Source: Rallus limicola (Eukaryota > Chordata > Aves > Gruiformes > Rallidae). From it: a stretch of DNA of 64,000 nt. The translations under genes and the position numbers were made by a program. This document shows, in pieces, positions 32,120-44,100 of the stretch. Location: positions 2,130,001 to 2,194,000 of the forward strand of contig JAKCOZ010000041.1 of assembly GCA_022605955.1 (NCBI GenBank), in the 5' to 3' direction. Numbering within the stretch: the stretch's first letter is position 1; every line of letters begins with the position of its first letter. Under the pieces are notes generated by a model. The model saw only the letters and a list, made by a program, of their open reading frames with translations. It was not told where the DNA came from and did no database searches.

Positions 32120-35100
32120 GTGAGTGCGGGCGGGGAGCGGGGCTGGGGAGGGGCTGGCTCCGCTGCTCTCCGGCGAGGCGTGCGGCCTGTCCCGGGTCCA
32201 CCGGCCCTTGGAGCCCGTCCCCAGCACGGCGACCGAGCGGCCCGGGGCCTGCTGCGGGGAGGCGCCTGGGCAGCGGTGCGGCTGGGGGTTGCGGGCCCCG
32301 GAGGCCCTGAGGGGCCTGCCGGGTTCAGGGCGGCCGTTTCCCCCCCCGGAGCCGCCGCAGTGAGGAATTTGAGAAGGCGGCGAAGGGAGGGATTTTTCCT
32401 GGGGGCGTTTGCGCCGGGGGCTGTTGGGACCCGCGGGTTTTCTCCAGCGCCGGCCGACGCCGTGCCCTGTTAGCCTCCGGTTTGGCCTTGAATAAGCTGT
32501 GGAAACGACCCGGACTCCGTTCTGTGCGAAGCATGAATTAATTCTCCCATAGATTCTGCTGCGTAGCTGCCTTCCAGCAGCTCTGTGCAGTCCTCTTGAG
32601 AGATACGGGGCTGAGAGAGAGCGGGCTTTGATTTACAGTCATTTCTCTCTCGATAAGGAGCAAGAGAAGACATCTTGCATCCCTCGGGTGCACACAGGGC
32701 TGGTAGGTGGAAATGTGTCTTCAGGGGATCGCAGTGTTGCTTGCTATCTCTGTACTAAGTGCCAGCAGTGATACCCTAAGTAACAACTGCAGTGCTTGTT
32801 CTCCCCCTGTTCTACCTGCAGGGAAACCTTATATCCCCCAGGTTGCTTGGCCTGGCAAAGGGAACTCACAACCACACACTTTGTGCTTGGTCTCTAAGCA
32901 GAGATGCTCTCAGCAGCCTCAGATCTGCTTGTGGAAGGCTGCCTCCTGACCCACCATACCCAGGGAGCCCCGCGGGGCAAGGCAGTAGTTACTGCTCTGG
33001 TTCTCAGCAACTTTCTAGCTCTCATAGGTAATGTAGGCTCAGGCCTCATGTCCTCTTTCTTCAGGAGGTTAGCTTCGTGGTTTGTAGTTGTGAATCTCTT
33101 CACCCAAAAGCCAAAATCATCACATCTGTACGTTGAGTTTTGTGTTCCTGGAACCATCTACCGCTTGTTTATTAAAATCTTGCTCTCTGAAGCCCATCTA
33201 AATTGAATTCTTTTAGGCCCTTTGAGAGGCTTTGCTACTCTGTACAGTGGCTGCTGTGGTGGGACAGGATCTCCTCAATAAACAGATTTAGTAACTTGCT
33301 ACTGGTGGGTCTGAGTGCGTGAGGGGTGTAGCTGCCTGCTCAGGATTTACTCCTGGCTTGTCACAGGTCTTTCTGAACTTAGCTCCAGCCAAAGGGTGAT
33401 ATTCTTGAGGTGGATTCCCCTGGTTTATGAAAATTAATAGCTGAGTTCTGGGGATTTGTCAGACCAGCCCTGTAGAACAAACCAGAGCTTTGCATGTGGG
33501 AAGAGGTTACCAAGTTTTGTGCTTCAAGGTGCGTGTTTGTAATAGCAGGTGGACAAGGACTCACTCCTCCCTTGCCTTCATGCAGATGCACATTTAACCT
33601 GTCAAACTACACCTCATTGTCTTTTTTCCTCAAACATTCAATATTTGGTTTGACTGCAAGCCTGGGTTTGGAAGTTGAGAAGCACTCATTGGGCCATGGA
33701 ATTTACTGTTAACTCTTCCTGTGACTTCTGCACAAGATTTTCCTTCTGTTCCAATTTCCTTGGAGCTTACAGATGGGCATGTTCTGCTGCTGGTGTACCC
33801 TCCTTCCTGGAAACAGTTGGAAAAATGTGAAGATGAGATGCTGTAAGGCACAGTGTGAACAAATAAAACATGATTGAACTCCCCTGTCAAAAACCCAGGC
33901 TCGTAGAAGCAGATTTTACTAGTTGATGCTGAGTGGAATTGGGTGGATCCTGAAGGGTGTAAGCAATCAGAGCAGTAATGAGTTAGCTTGATTAGCTGGG
34001 AAGGAGTGATGAGAGCAACATACTACAAAGCCAGAAAGAGGAGGGGGAAACAGTGATGCACAGGGTGCTCAAAACTATGTGTGTCATAGAACAGGTGCTG
34101 GTTCAGGGTGCTCAGAAATCCTACACCACCATTACCACTGCTTACCTTCACGGGAAGCTTGAATTGCTCCTTTGCTTTCTGAGGTATTTATAAGGAGCAG
34201 CCCTGCTGTGTCAGGCTTTCTGGTGGCTGTACCCTTTGTGGTAGCTTCTACATGTTTGTGGCATGTCAATCTAGTCCTGTACATTGTGTGTCTGCTGAGT
34301 AGTGCTGTTACAGCAAGCAGTTTGTGGCTTTCTGTGAAAAGGATGTATCGATGTTGATAATGTCATGGTGCTCTTGTAGAGAAAACAGCAGATAGTAAAC
34401 TCAAGTGGACTTGTGTGGAGTCAAGTTTACCTCTACACCTGGAGTAATTAGCTCTAAATTAGGTGCTCAGGTGGCATGCTTCATGCTTTTCTCTTAGAGC
34501 AGAAAGTATTCATGCAGCTTCCCAGTCAACTTTTAGGATTGTTCTAGGTTATTTTAGTGGGCAGCTTCAAATTAAATACCGCTTGTGGAACTTGTCCTTG
34601 AAGGTGCTTGTGTTTTGCACCCAAATAAGCTATGTGTTTGTCCCACCACCAGTTCTTTCACCTTTCTTCTGCTGCCACGGACAAAGATGAACCATCTCTG
34701 AAACCATCAGAGCTCAGTTATGATCTCCTGAGCGTACCAGGCACCCGGCAAGTGTGTTTGTAGCTCCCACGTGAGGCTAGAAATTGAGTGATCACCTCCT
34801 GGCAAATGGATTCTTCGATGTTCTGTGATGTGTGTCCTGCCAGCAACTAGGAGAACAGCTTAGGGAAAGGGACTTGGTCCAGGAAATGCTGTCGTGTTAA
34901 AGAGCAGATGTATAGCTGTTGTATGAAGTCAACCCTTCAGTCAGAGAGTGCAAACAGGCTTTACAAACACGTTGGTTTTATATACAAGACAAATCATACT
35001 CCTTTTGGGTTATCACTGGGCCTCCTGGATGTGTAGTGGAGTTGGAAGGAGACAACAGAAGCAGTGGCAGCCGATCCAAAGAAGCTCGTGTCCCTGTTCT

Positions 35101-38100
35101 GTGTGAAGCAAATATAACCTGTAAAAATGTCAGTCTGCAGTGGGCTTGTGTAGCATCAATCTTCCCAAGTTTTCCAAGCCAGCATCCTAGCTCTTGTAGC
35201 CTCTATTATCAGTGCTGTCATTTTCTTAGAGCTTCTTTTGGAGATCAAATGATGGTTTAAGCCTTCCATTTGCAAAGGAATAAAGTACATCTGGACTGCA
35301 GCATAGCACGGGCACTCTTGGTTGCCCGTTGAGCTTGCTGCTGAATTGCCAAAAGAGCTCATGTTTGTTACGTGTGTCGGCATAGCTGAGCGGGTGGCCC
35401 TGAGGCTGGGCCAGGTCTGTGGGCTGCACACCAGTCATGGCTTTGGGACCTCTCCTAATGTCTACTGTGCAGGTGTCTGAGGACATCGTTGTGGCAGCAG
35501 CGACTTCTCCTTGCAGAACCCTTCTGCCTGCTTGTCGCGTTAGAGCCACGTACATTGTGTTCAGGCTGCTGCTGCAGGCAAGCTATGGGAGATGTCCTCC
35601 TGTATCAAGAGATGGAGAAGAGGTCCCTGTCGCTAGGTGTGCTGCCTGTGCTGGGACAGGCAGGAAGCCCTCGTGCATGGCAAGGTGGCCTCTGCTTGAC
35701 ACAGATTTTTGAGACTGAGAAGGAGCTGGAGCATGCTGTCCCATCCCCCAGGCTGATGTACAGCATCATAACTAGACCGCTGTGGTGCAGTATGCAGCTC
35801 TGTCAACTTTCTGTATATCCCCTTCAAGTAGATGGCTTAAAAAGAAAAGTAAATCCCTTTTTTAAACCATTGTGACTCACGCTGCACAGTAGAGAAACCA
35901 GAGAATAGGAACTTTGAAGTTCTAGCCTTGGCTCCAACATCTGCCTTCCTTTTTTTGGACCTTCAAGTTGTGTAACTTTCTGTCCCCCTTTATTACCCTC
36001 ACGTTTATTAAATCGTGAGACAGGAGCTGGGGCAGCAGTGAGATGTTTCACATCCTTACTGGTTCCACAGTAGAGCCTGTGCAGCCACAGGGCACATTGT
36101 GTGACTGGGCTTTGCCTGCTGTGATGGGCAGAAGCTGAACCTCTGCATCCTGTTTGGCATAGTTGGAAGAATCAGAATCAAGTTTGGAGCAGGAAAGCTA
36201 GTGTGAAACATGGATGTTAAGGATGTTTCCCCTCAGTGAAAGCTTTTTTTCCAAAGAAAATAGCAAATGTACTGGAGTGGTACCTGTCAGGATCTCTAAC
36301 TCCAGTCCATATGCTGTATTTCAAAGACCTGGGGAGTTAAATGCAGGCTGAGCTGTCTCTACATGGGCTAAAAGTCAAAATCGTTGAGCCTCAAGGTCTG
36401 CTAAGCTACCTTGAAAAGCCTCCTTCTCCTACAGGGTAATGGTGGCAGTCCCAACAATAGGTGAGTGTTGGTTGGGGGGTTATTTTAGCAGAAAAGCCTT
36501 AAAACCTGGCCTGTATTGCTAAGCTTGCACGCTGGGGTTTGGCATTGGGAGGAGACCTCTCTGTGTGCTGTGGGCACCTAAAAGCTCTGAGGAGCTTGTG
36601 TTCTGCTTGGTTATTTTTTAATGTGTGTTATTGGGTGTTGCCATTTAGGTCAGGGAGAAGCAGTTGCTGTTATTGTACTTCTTAAATAGATGTTGGTATA
36701 TGCAAAATGAATAAACCCTGTAGCCTTTATATGTGTAGTCTGATACCTGGCTGGTAGAATAATGTGTCCTAAAACCCTTTAAATCATTATCCTTTATCTA
36801 TCAGCAGGTATTTTCTGTTAGTAAGTGCATTTGTATTGGGGTCACTGCTGCATCCCAGGTGTTAACATGGCAACCTTCTGCTTTTGGAGGACAAAAGCAA
36901 TTAAGCATTTGCTGGTTTTATTTGGTCAGGATAAAGTGCCTGGAACACCATTTATGGGGGTAAAGTGTGTAACAGCTGTCTCTTTACCCTACTCATGCTG
37001 ATGTTCAAGGAGGTACTTGCTCCCTGGGATTTCTTTCTGCAGTCAGAAATGGAGTTGGGTCCTCTGGAAGGTCAGGAAAGGTGCTGCTTCTCCAGGATCA
37101 CAAATGCCACTTTTTTTTTTTTTTTCCTCCCTCTCTGACCTTTCCTCATCTCTCTCCCATAGGGATAGTGCCCAGAACTACATTTCTTTTACCATTTTGC
37201 ATCATGCTCCAATTTATCTTCTGATCAGCATCTCCCAGCTTGTGGCTGGGTCAGCGAGTCAGCACAGATATTGAGCAGTCTGACTTAGTATTTTATTACA
37301 GCTTTAATTGCTGCATTAATTTCTTCCTACAAAGGATCCTTGGGATTCCTGGTTGTCCCCTCTTTTGTGAAAGGAACATACTCATCTGGTTTTTTGTTTT
37401 CTGTTTTTTTCCTTTACAGAGAGAATTTTGTCTAAAAATTTGGGTTGTGCTTGGTTGACTCTCACCTCCTTCAATGAGTAAAGCAGAAGAGAGGTTTTCT
37501 TCTGCGTTGCAACACCTTTTTCTTTGGGATTGAGGGTGGTTTCTTCCCTGAAGTTTGTCTTGGTGGTTGTTTTCCTGGAGCAGCAGCTGGGCTGGAAGAA
37601 TAGTGTGCTTAAAATCAAGGTCTGGAGGAGTTACAGTGGAGCTGCCCTGTAGTGGTTAGATTTGCTTGCCCAGCTCCTTATGCAGAGAAGATGGAATTTT
37701 CTACAATTCCTTGGCTTTCTTCTTGCAAGCATAAATGACACAAAAAACCCCCACCCAGCAGAATGATACAATCCATAGCCTGTAACTCTGTTATGCTGCT
37801 GTGAGGTAGGTGCTCAGCAGTAAGGCTTCTCCCATCCTTGGCTGTACCTGCTGTTCCTCTGCCAACAGCCTGGGAGAGATGGTTTGTGATGGGGGGGGGG
37901 AAATGGTGATGGGGAAGGAAAAAGAAAAAAAATATCCTTTGCAGCAAACTTTGAGCTGCTTTTTCTTGTTTCCTGCTGGTGCTGGGTCGTGTTGACTAAG
38001 GTCTAGTGTTGTGTTGGCCCATCATACCCTCTGGGACAGATAGCCCTGCAACCTTCTGCATGGGATGGTTGCCCCAGAGCTGCTGCAGGAGATACAGGGG

Positions 38101-41100
38101 TGAGAAGCAGTTGCGAAATACCCCCAAGTGCAGAAGCATTGCAGAGAGCAACATAGTGTTTTCCTTTGTCAGTGGACTGGATGTTCTTTCTGCCAGTGCT
38201 GGCCTTTGGAAAGCTTTAACATTTATTAAAAAGAAAGGAAAAAAAAAAAAAGCCCTGCAAGGCTATTCCCTTGGTCAACCTTATCCATGATAGCTTTGTT
38301 ATGTGCTCTTGAAAGCCCAACACAAGTTTTATTGCCCTTGGCCAATATCACTGTCTTCTTTTCTTCTTGTCTTCTTTATCACTTGGTTGGGGGTGAGGGT
38401 GGACAGTATTTTTGTGTAGTGTAATCATACCCCCTTGGAAATCAAGTCTGGCTGGCACAGCGTATGGGGTAAGGTATAATCTCAGGTTTACCCTAAGCCT
38501 TGGTTGATGTTGCTTTGCATAACCTGGTGTTCAGAGAGTTTTTTCTCCAGTGTATTTGGATTAATCCTGCCTGACAAAAGTGGATGCCAGAGAACTACCT
38601 GGAAAATGAGCAGCTGGGATGTGTCAGCGCAGGTAAAATCTCAGTGGGGGTTTGTCTTTCTGTAGATGGAGCTGTATTTGAGTGAGATGCTGCTTTAAGA
38701 AATATGCTGAATAATTCTTTTCTTCTTGCATTCACTTTCTTTTTTGCTTGTCCTAGTGCTTCCCATTCCCAGCGCTGCATGCGGGCGGGCTTGGCAGAGG
38801 CTCCTCCAGTTAGGATTGCAAACAACTGCAGTTCAGAGTGTTTGCCTCAGTATTACTGTGAGTTGCTGAGATAAATAAGGGCTCCTTTACAGCTTTGCAG
38901 ACAGTAAAATAGCTGATTAGTATTTTAAAAAAAATCTGTTAATACATCTTGGAGGTCTTAGTGCTGACATCCAGCATGCTGGGTTTAAGACTCCTAGTAC
39001 TTGCACATCTTTTTTGTAGTCTATCTGGTCAGAGGAGCTGCAACTTTTGAAGAAATGACTTAGAAACACTTTTTATGTCCATCTCACAGATGGATACCTG
39101 ATACTTAAAAACACTAGAAGTGTTTTTACACTAAAAGTGTGTTTTTAAGTATCAGGTATCCATCTGTGAGAGCAGGAATGGAGCTCTTTATAGGAAGACT
39201 CTAAAACTTAGAGCTAAGGTTGTTTTTTTAAAAACATTTCAACTATAAAGACCATACTTTGTACCTTTCCTGAGTTGGTTTTACATGCTGCTGGTCATCT
39301 GTTCTGGGCTGAGTTAGAAGATGCAACCTTTTTTTTAACACCTTTGTATAAATAGCTTGTATGAGGATTTTTTTTTATCCTTCCTCCCTTCCCCAATACA
39401 CTTATGTCTGAAATAGTATGGCTTTGGGACCTTTTCCCTACCTGCCTTTTAAAAAACTCCTCCCTTTATTTCCCCTGACATGGCTGGGGAAGTGTGGTCT
39501 CAAAATGAGTTAAGTTCAGCCTGGAATAGAGAAGGCTGCGGGGGGCCCTCATTGCAGCCTGCCAGTCCCTGAAGGGAGCAGAGGCACAGGAGGGAATCAG
39601 CTTGTTAAAAGCGTAGATAATGGCAGGACAAGGGGGATGGAGTGAAGCTGAAGGAGGGAAAGTATAAATTAGATGTTAGGGGGAAGTTTTTTACAGAGAG
39701 TGGCGAGGGGCTGGAAGGGGCTGCCCAGAGAGGGGGTGGGTGCCCCGTGTCTGGGGGTGTTGAAGGCCAGGTTGGCTGGGGCCCTGGGCAACCTTGTGTA
39801 GCTCCAGGCCTGGAGGTTGGTGTCCCTGCCTGTGGCAGGGGGTTGGAGCTCTGTGCTCCTTGGGGTCCCTTCCAACCCAGAGCAGTCTGGGATTCTATAA
39901 ATTGCACATTTTTCTTTGGGCCAGCCCTGTGGTCCTGTTTGTACAAGCCTAGATTTGCTTATGCAGAGAAAAGGGAAGTGATTTGGACCAGTGACCGTGG
40001 GTCCTGAGCTCCTGCATAAGCATCACCCTGTAACATAGGCCACAATCTCCCTCTGAGGTGCCACAGGCTCCTTTGGAGTGTGGCATATCCAGGGGAGCCT
40101 GGCAAAAGGAGGAACCCAACCAAACACCAAGATCTCAAAGCAATTCACTTTAGACACGTGAATTTCTAGACTTTACTGAAAGAGTTGAAGTTGCTTTTGT
40201 ATTCTAGGAGAGAAGCAGAGTCACCTCACAGTGTTTTAGCATCTAGAAGGAGGTATGTGCCCAGCTGGCCACCTTTGGCACATGATCAGCTCTGTGTGGT
40301 GTCCATCCGAATCGCACCCTGTGACTTTACAGCTTGTTTTGCTGGGTTGGGGTTTTCTTCTGATCGCACCCAAACTGAAAATTTATCATCAGTGGTGGCT
40401 CAGAAGCAGTGGGCAGCAGCTGGGAGCTGTCTCAACCAAGTTTCTGCTGAGAAGATTCTCATGACTGTAGCTGGATTCTCAAATGGAAACCATGAATCCA
40501 AAAAGTGACCCTCATGCCGCCTGTACCCACATGGGACCCCTGAACTCTAGCGCTGTGCGGCCGTGTGATGCAGAACACCGATCCCTAGCAGTCTGCTTTG
40601 AATGCTTCTGCACTTCTCATTTGCCTATCATCATTTTAGCAACTACTTGTTTGGGGAAATGTGTTGCTAAGTCTTTTTCCAGCAGCTAAACCGCAGTAAA
40701 TCAATTGGCAAGTCATCAGCACGTGACCAGCCCTCCTTCCTCTGGCAGCAGAGGGGGGGGGGGGGGCCATAAATTGCCCTTGTGCTCATCCTCACAGTTT
40801 GTCATTGCTGTGTCTAAATCTTCCTTTGCTTCTGCCAGCTTGCTACAATTATTTTGTTGCTTTGGTGGGTTTCTAAGAGAATTTCTAGGTGTTGAATTGT
40901 AATGCTCTGTGCTTGCTGCCTTTCCGTGCCGTGACCGCCTTTCGTAAACAGCAAAGCAAACGTGAAACCCTCGGAGGACGCGCTGGCTGCTGGGCTTGAT
41001 GCTGTTTGATTAGCAGTTATCAGGTTAGGAAGAATCAGACTGAGACACTTGAGTCTGTTAGTCAAAGTTCATCCTTTAAAACCTGAAGCCCAGTTAACTG

Positions 41101-44100
41101 AACCTGCCTGTGGAAGAAGATTTAAGAAATAAGATCCCTTAGGTATTCAGGAAAGGGCCTGATTACTTGTGTAGCAGGCGGTGGTTACAGGTAAGATGAT
41201 CTCTTGATCCTGTTCAAGAAATCAGATTAGCACTGCTGGCTCTCCATAGCCTGTTCCACGCTAGAGCAATCAGTTTGTGGTCATTTCTAGTCCTTAGCTG
41301 ATGTTCACAGAAAATGTATCGATTCCTGAAGTGCACTCTGGTGTGATGAGTTGTATGGACAGAAGGGCCTTGAGCAACTCCGATGCTGGACATCAGCTTC
41401 ATCGCAGCAGGGAGGTGGAGAGGAGCACAGTGCCTCTGTTCCTCCATCGACTGCACCGAGGTAGAACAGTAAGCCATGAATTTTATAGTTGATTTTTTTT
41501 TTTTTTTGCTTAACTTGTGGTATAAGTGAAATGTGTTTGTGAAATCTGGGTCTCATTAGGAGCTGTTGATGTTGCATCCCTTGACTGGAATGGACCAGCT
41601 AAGTAGGTTTTACCCTGCAGCCAGGAGAGCTTTTGAAATGGCACCAGGACCCTGAACCGCTCTCAGAGCAAACAGTGAAGCAGAGTCTAGTTTCGGTTTG
41701 TCAGACCACAAAAAACAGCTCTGAAACGCAACAAGGAAACCAAGAATAAAGCCTGAGCTGTGCCTTGATACCATCAGTGGCCTGCTGCCACTCGGCTCTC
41801 GAGCCGCACGGCTCCTTCTCTCGGTACCGTGCTTCATCCCCTCCAGAGGATGTTTGTTGGGTGTCGTACAGCTCTTCTTTTTTTTTCCAAAACACTTCGT
41901 AATTCTGCTTTTGTTGCTAAAAATAGTGCTTCTTGTATGGACTTGGCTGCATGGAGTTACCCAAGGCTGCTCGGGGGGTTCGCTGAAGTGGTGATAGTAT
42001 CTGTGCTTTTCCTTTTGCAGCTACCGGCAGGCTTTAGTGACCCACGTGAGCAGGCCCAAAATGGCCCACAGGCTTCCCGAGAACCCAATTACTAATTTAC
42101 ATGCTTGTTATCATAGAATCATAGAATGGTCTGGATTTGAAGGGACCCCAAGGATCACAGAGCTCCAACCCCCCTGCCACAGGCAGGGACACCAACCTCC
42201 AGGCCTGGAGCTACACAAGGTTGCCCAGGGCCCCAGCCAACCTGGCCTTGAGCACCCCCAGGGATGGGGCACCCACCCCCTCTCTGGGCAGCCTGTTCCA
42301 GCCCCTCACCACTCTCTCTGTAGAAAACTTCCCCCTAATAACTAATTTATACCTACCTTCCTTCAGCTTCACTCCATCCCCCTTGTCCTGCCAGTCTCTG
42401 CCCTTGAACAAGCTGATTCCCTCCTGTGTCTCTGCTCCCTTCAGGGACTGGCAGGCTGCAATGAGGTCCCCCCACAGCCTTCTCTTCTCCAGGCTGACCC
42501 AGCCCAGCTCCCTCAGCCTCTCTTCGTTATGCTAGGGCTCAGGCAGGGAGGGGATCTGGAAGACACCCTGGTAATTCTTAAATGAGTAAATCACTACTGT
42601 AGTACATTTGCATGTTAGGTATATGTATTATTAAATCCATCTTGACTGAGTTTCCTTAAAAATTATCTACAACAATAATAAAAACACATAATACAAGGGA
42701 AGCAAATTCAGCAGCTGGAGCATAGTGGCTTGTATTGGTGAGTGTGTAACTGCTGTTGAGTAGCTGCACAAAATTGGAAGCAGAAGGCTCCAAGGTGGAG
42801 GAGGATGGGACAGTGTAACTTTCCAAAGGCACTGTGGTGATGAGTTATTTTATGCTAGTAGCTGCCACTGGATTTTTTTTTTCTCTCCACCCTAGGAACT
42901 GGTTTGTTGGTGACATTATAGCAATTCCTGCTGGGAGCGCTTCGGGTGATGGGGTTTCTCGTTGCACGCTCTCTGGCAGTCCCTCCTCTCTTGGAAGAGT
43001 TGCCCCTGAGGAACCCAGGCTTTGCTGATGGAGCTGATAGTCATTTCAACAGAGCTGGGTAAAATGTGATAAGATCCAAACCTCAATAACTGTGAGGAGT
43101 CTGAATTGGGCTTCACTGTGCGTCTCGCGCTGGCGATGGTAGGAGACGTGGTGGGTAGGAAGGGGATGTAGAAGCAGGCTCAAAATAATTCCCAAGGCAG
43201 GGCTGTACTGATGGTGAAAGATCTCTGTTGGCAATCACTAAATGGGGTAGGGAGGCTTTATGGCCTGGTAGGTGTTAGATATGGCATGAAAAGCACTTCA
43301 GTGGTGCAGGTATTGAAAGGGGGTGGCGTGGAACGAGAGTGGGTGTCTGAATTGAAAACGTGATGGGGTGCAGAGGGGTGGTGACTAACTGTTCCCTAAG
43401 AGATCCTGTCCTCTTTATTTAAAGAGTACAGGCATTGAAGTGGGTGCAGCAGGGGCTTCTGGGGTTCAGAGTGTGAGTGTTTCCTCCCTGTTGCTGAAGG
43501 AGGTGTTTTAAGGTTCAGCCTGTGGTGTAAAATCCACTCTTCCCCCTCAGAGGGAGATGTTCCAGTGCTGCCTCCAAGGATGGCTGGAGTCACTGTGTGT
43601 GACCTTGGGGCTGCAATGAGCATCTCATTAAAAAAAAACCCTTTGTCAAGGGATTACCTCAATTTTATCTTGGAGTGATACCCATTTCCAAACACATCAG
43701 GGGGGCAAAATAATCAACACCCCCTCCCCTAGTCATAAACCCAACTTGCCTTATTTAGGGCATCTTCAGTTTATGATCGATACTCTGCCAAGCTGTTAAT
43801 AGCCAACATTAAAAGGTTAACAGCTTGTGTTTTTATGGCAAAGCATTAGAGAAAAGCTTTCTTCTAAAAGAAACAACTGCTTTAGAGAATGTAAAATGAA
43901 GTCAGAAGATAGGAAGTGAACTCTAAATGAAAGCACTTCTGGAGAAAATTGAAATAGCTTTATAAAGCACTTTCATATCTTCCAGAATGATCAGGTGGGT
44001 TTTTTAAGGGGGGTTGGGCTGTCTTTGGTTATATGCAAACTAAAATAAGAGTTATAATTTGTATTAAAGTCAGTGTGCAAGCTGAGTTGCCACCTAAAAG

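Larger units (their letters stand above)
31230..32480. promoter_or_regulatory. XPO6: XPO6 CpG-island promoter
   Basis: This dense CpG interval surrounds exon 1. It has an X-box (31374-31386), a YY1-type AAGATGGCGGC (31597-31607), an inverted CCAAT (31662-31666), ETS sites (about 31639-31646 and 31684-31691) and NRF1-like GCATGCG/GCGTGCGC motifs near 31500 and 31632. This is the usual set for a TATA-less housekeeping promoter. The likely start of transcription is between about 31650 and 31760. Confidence 0.8.
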
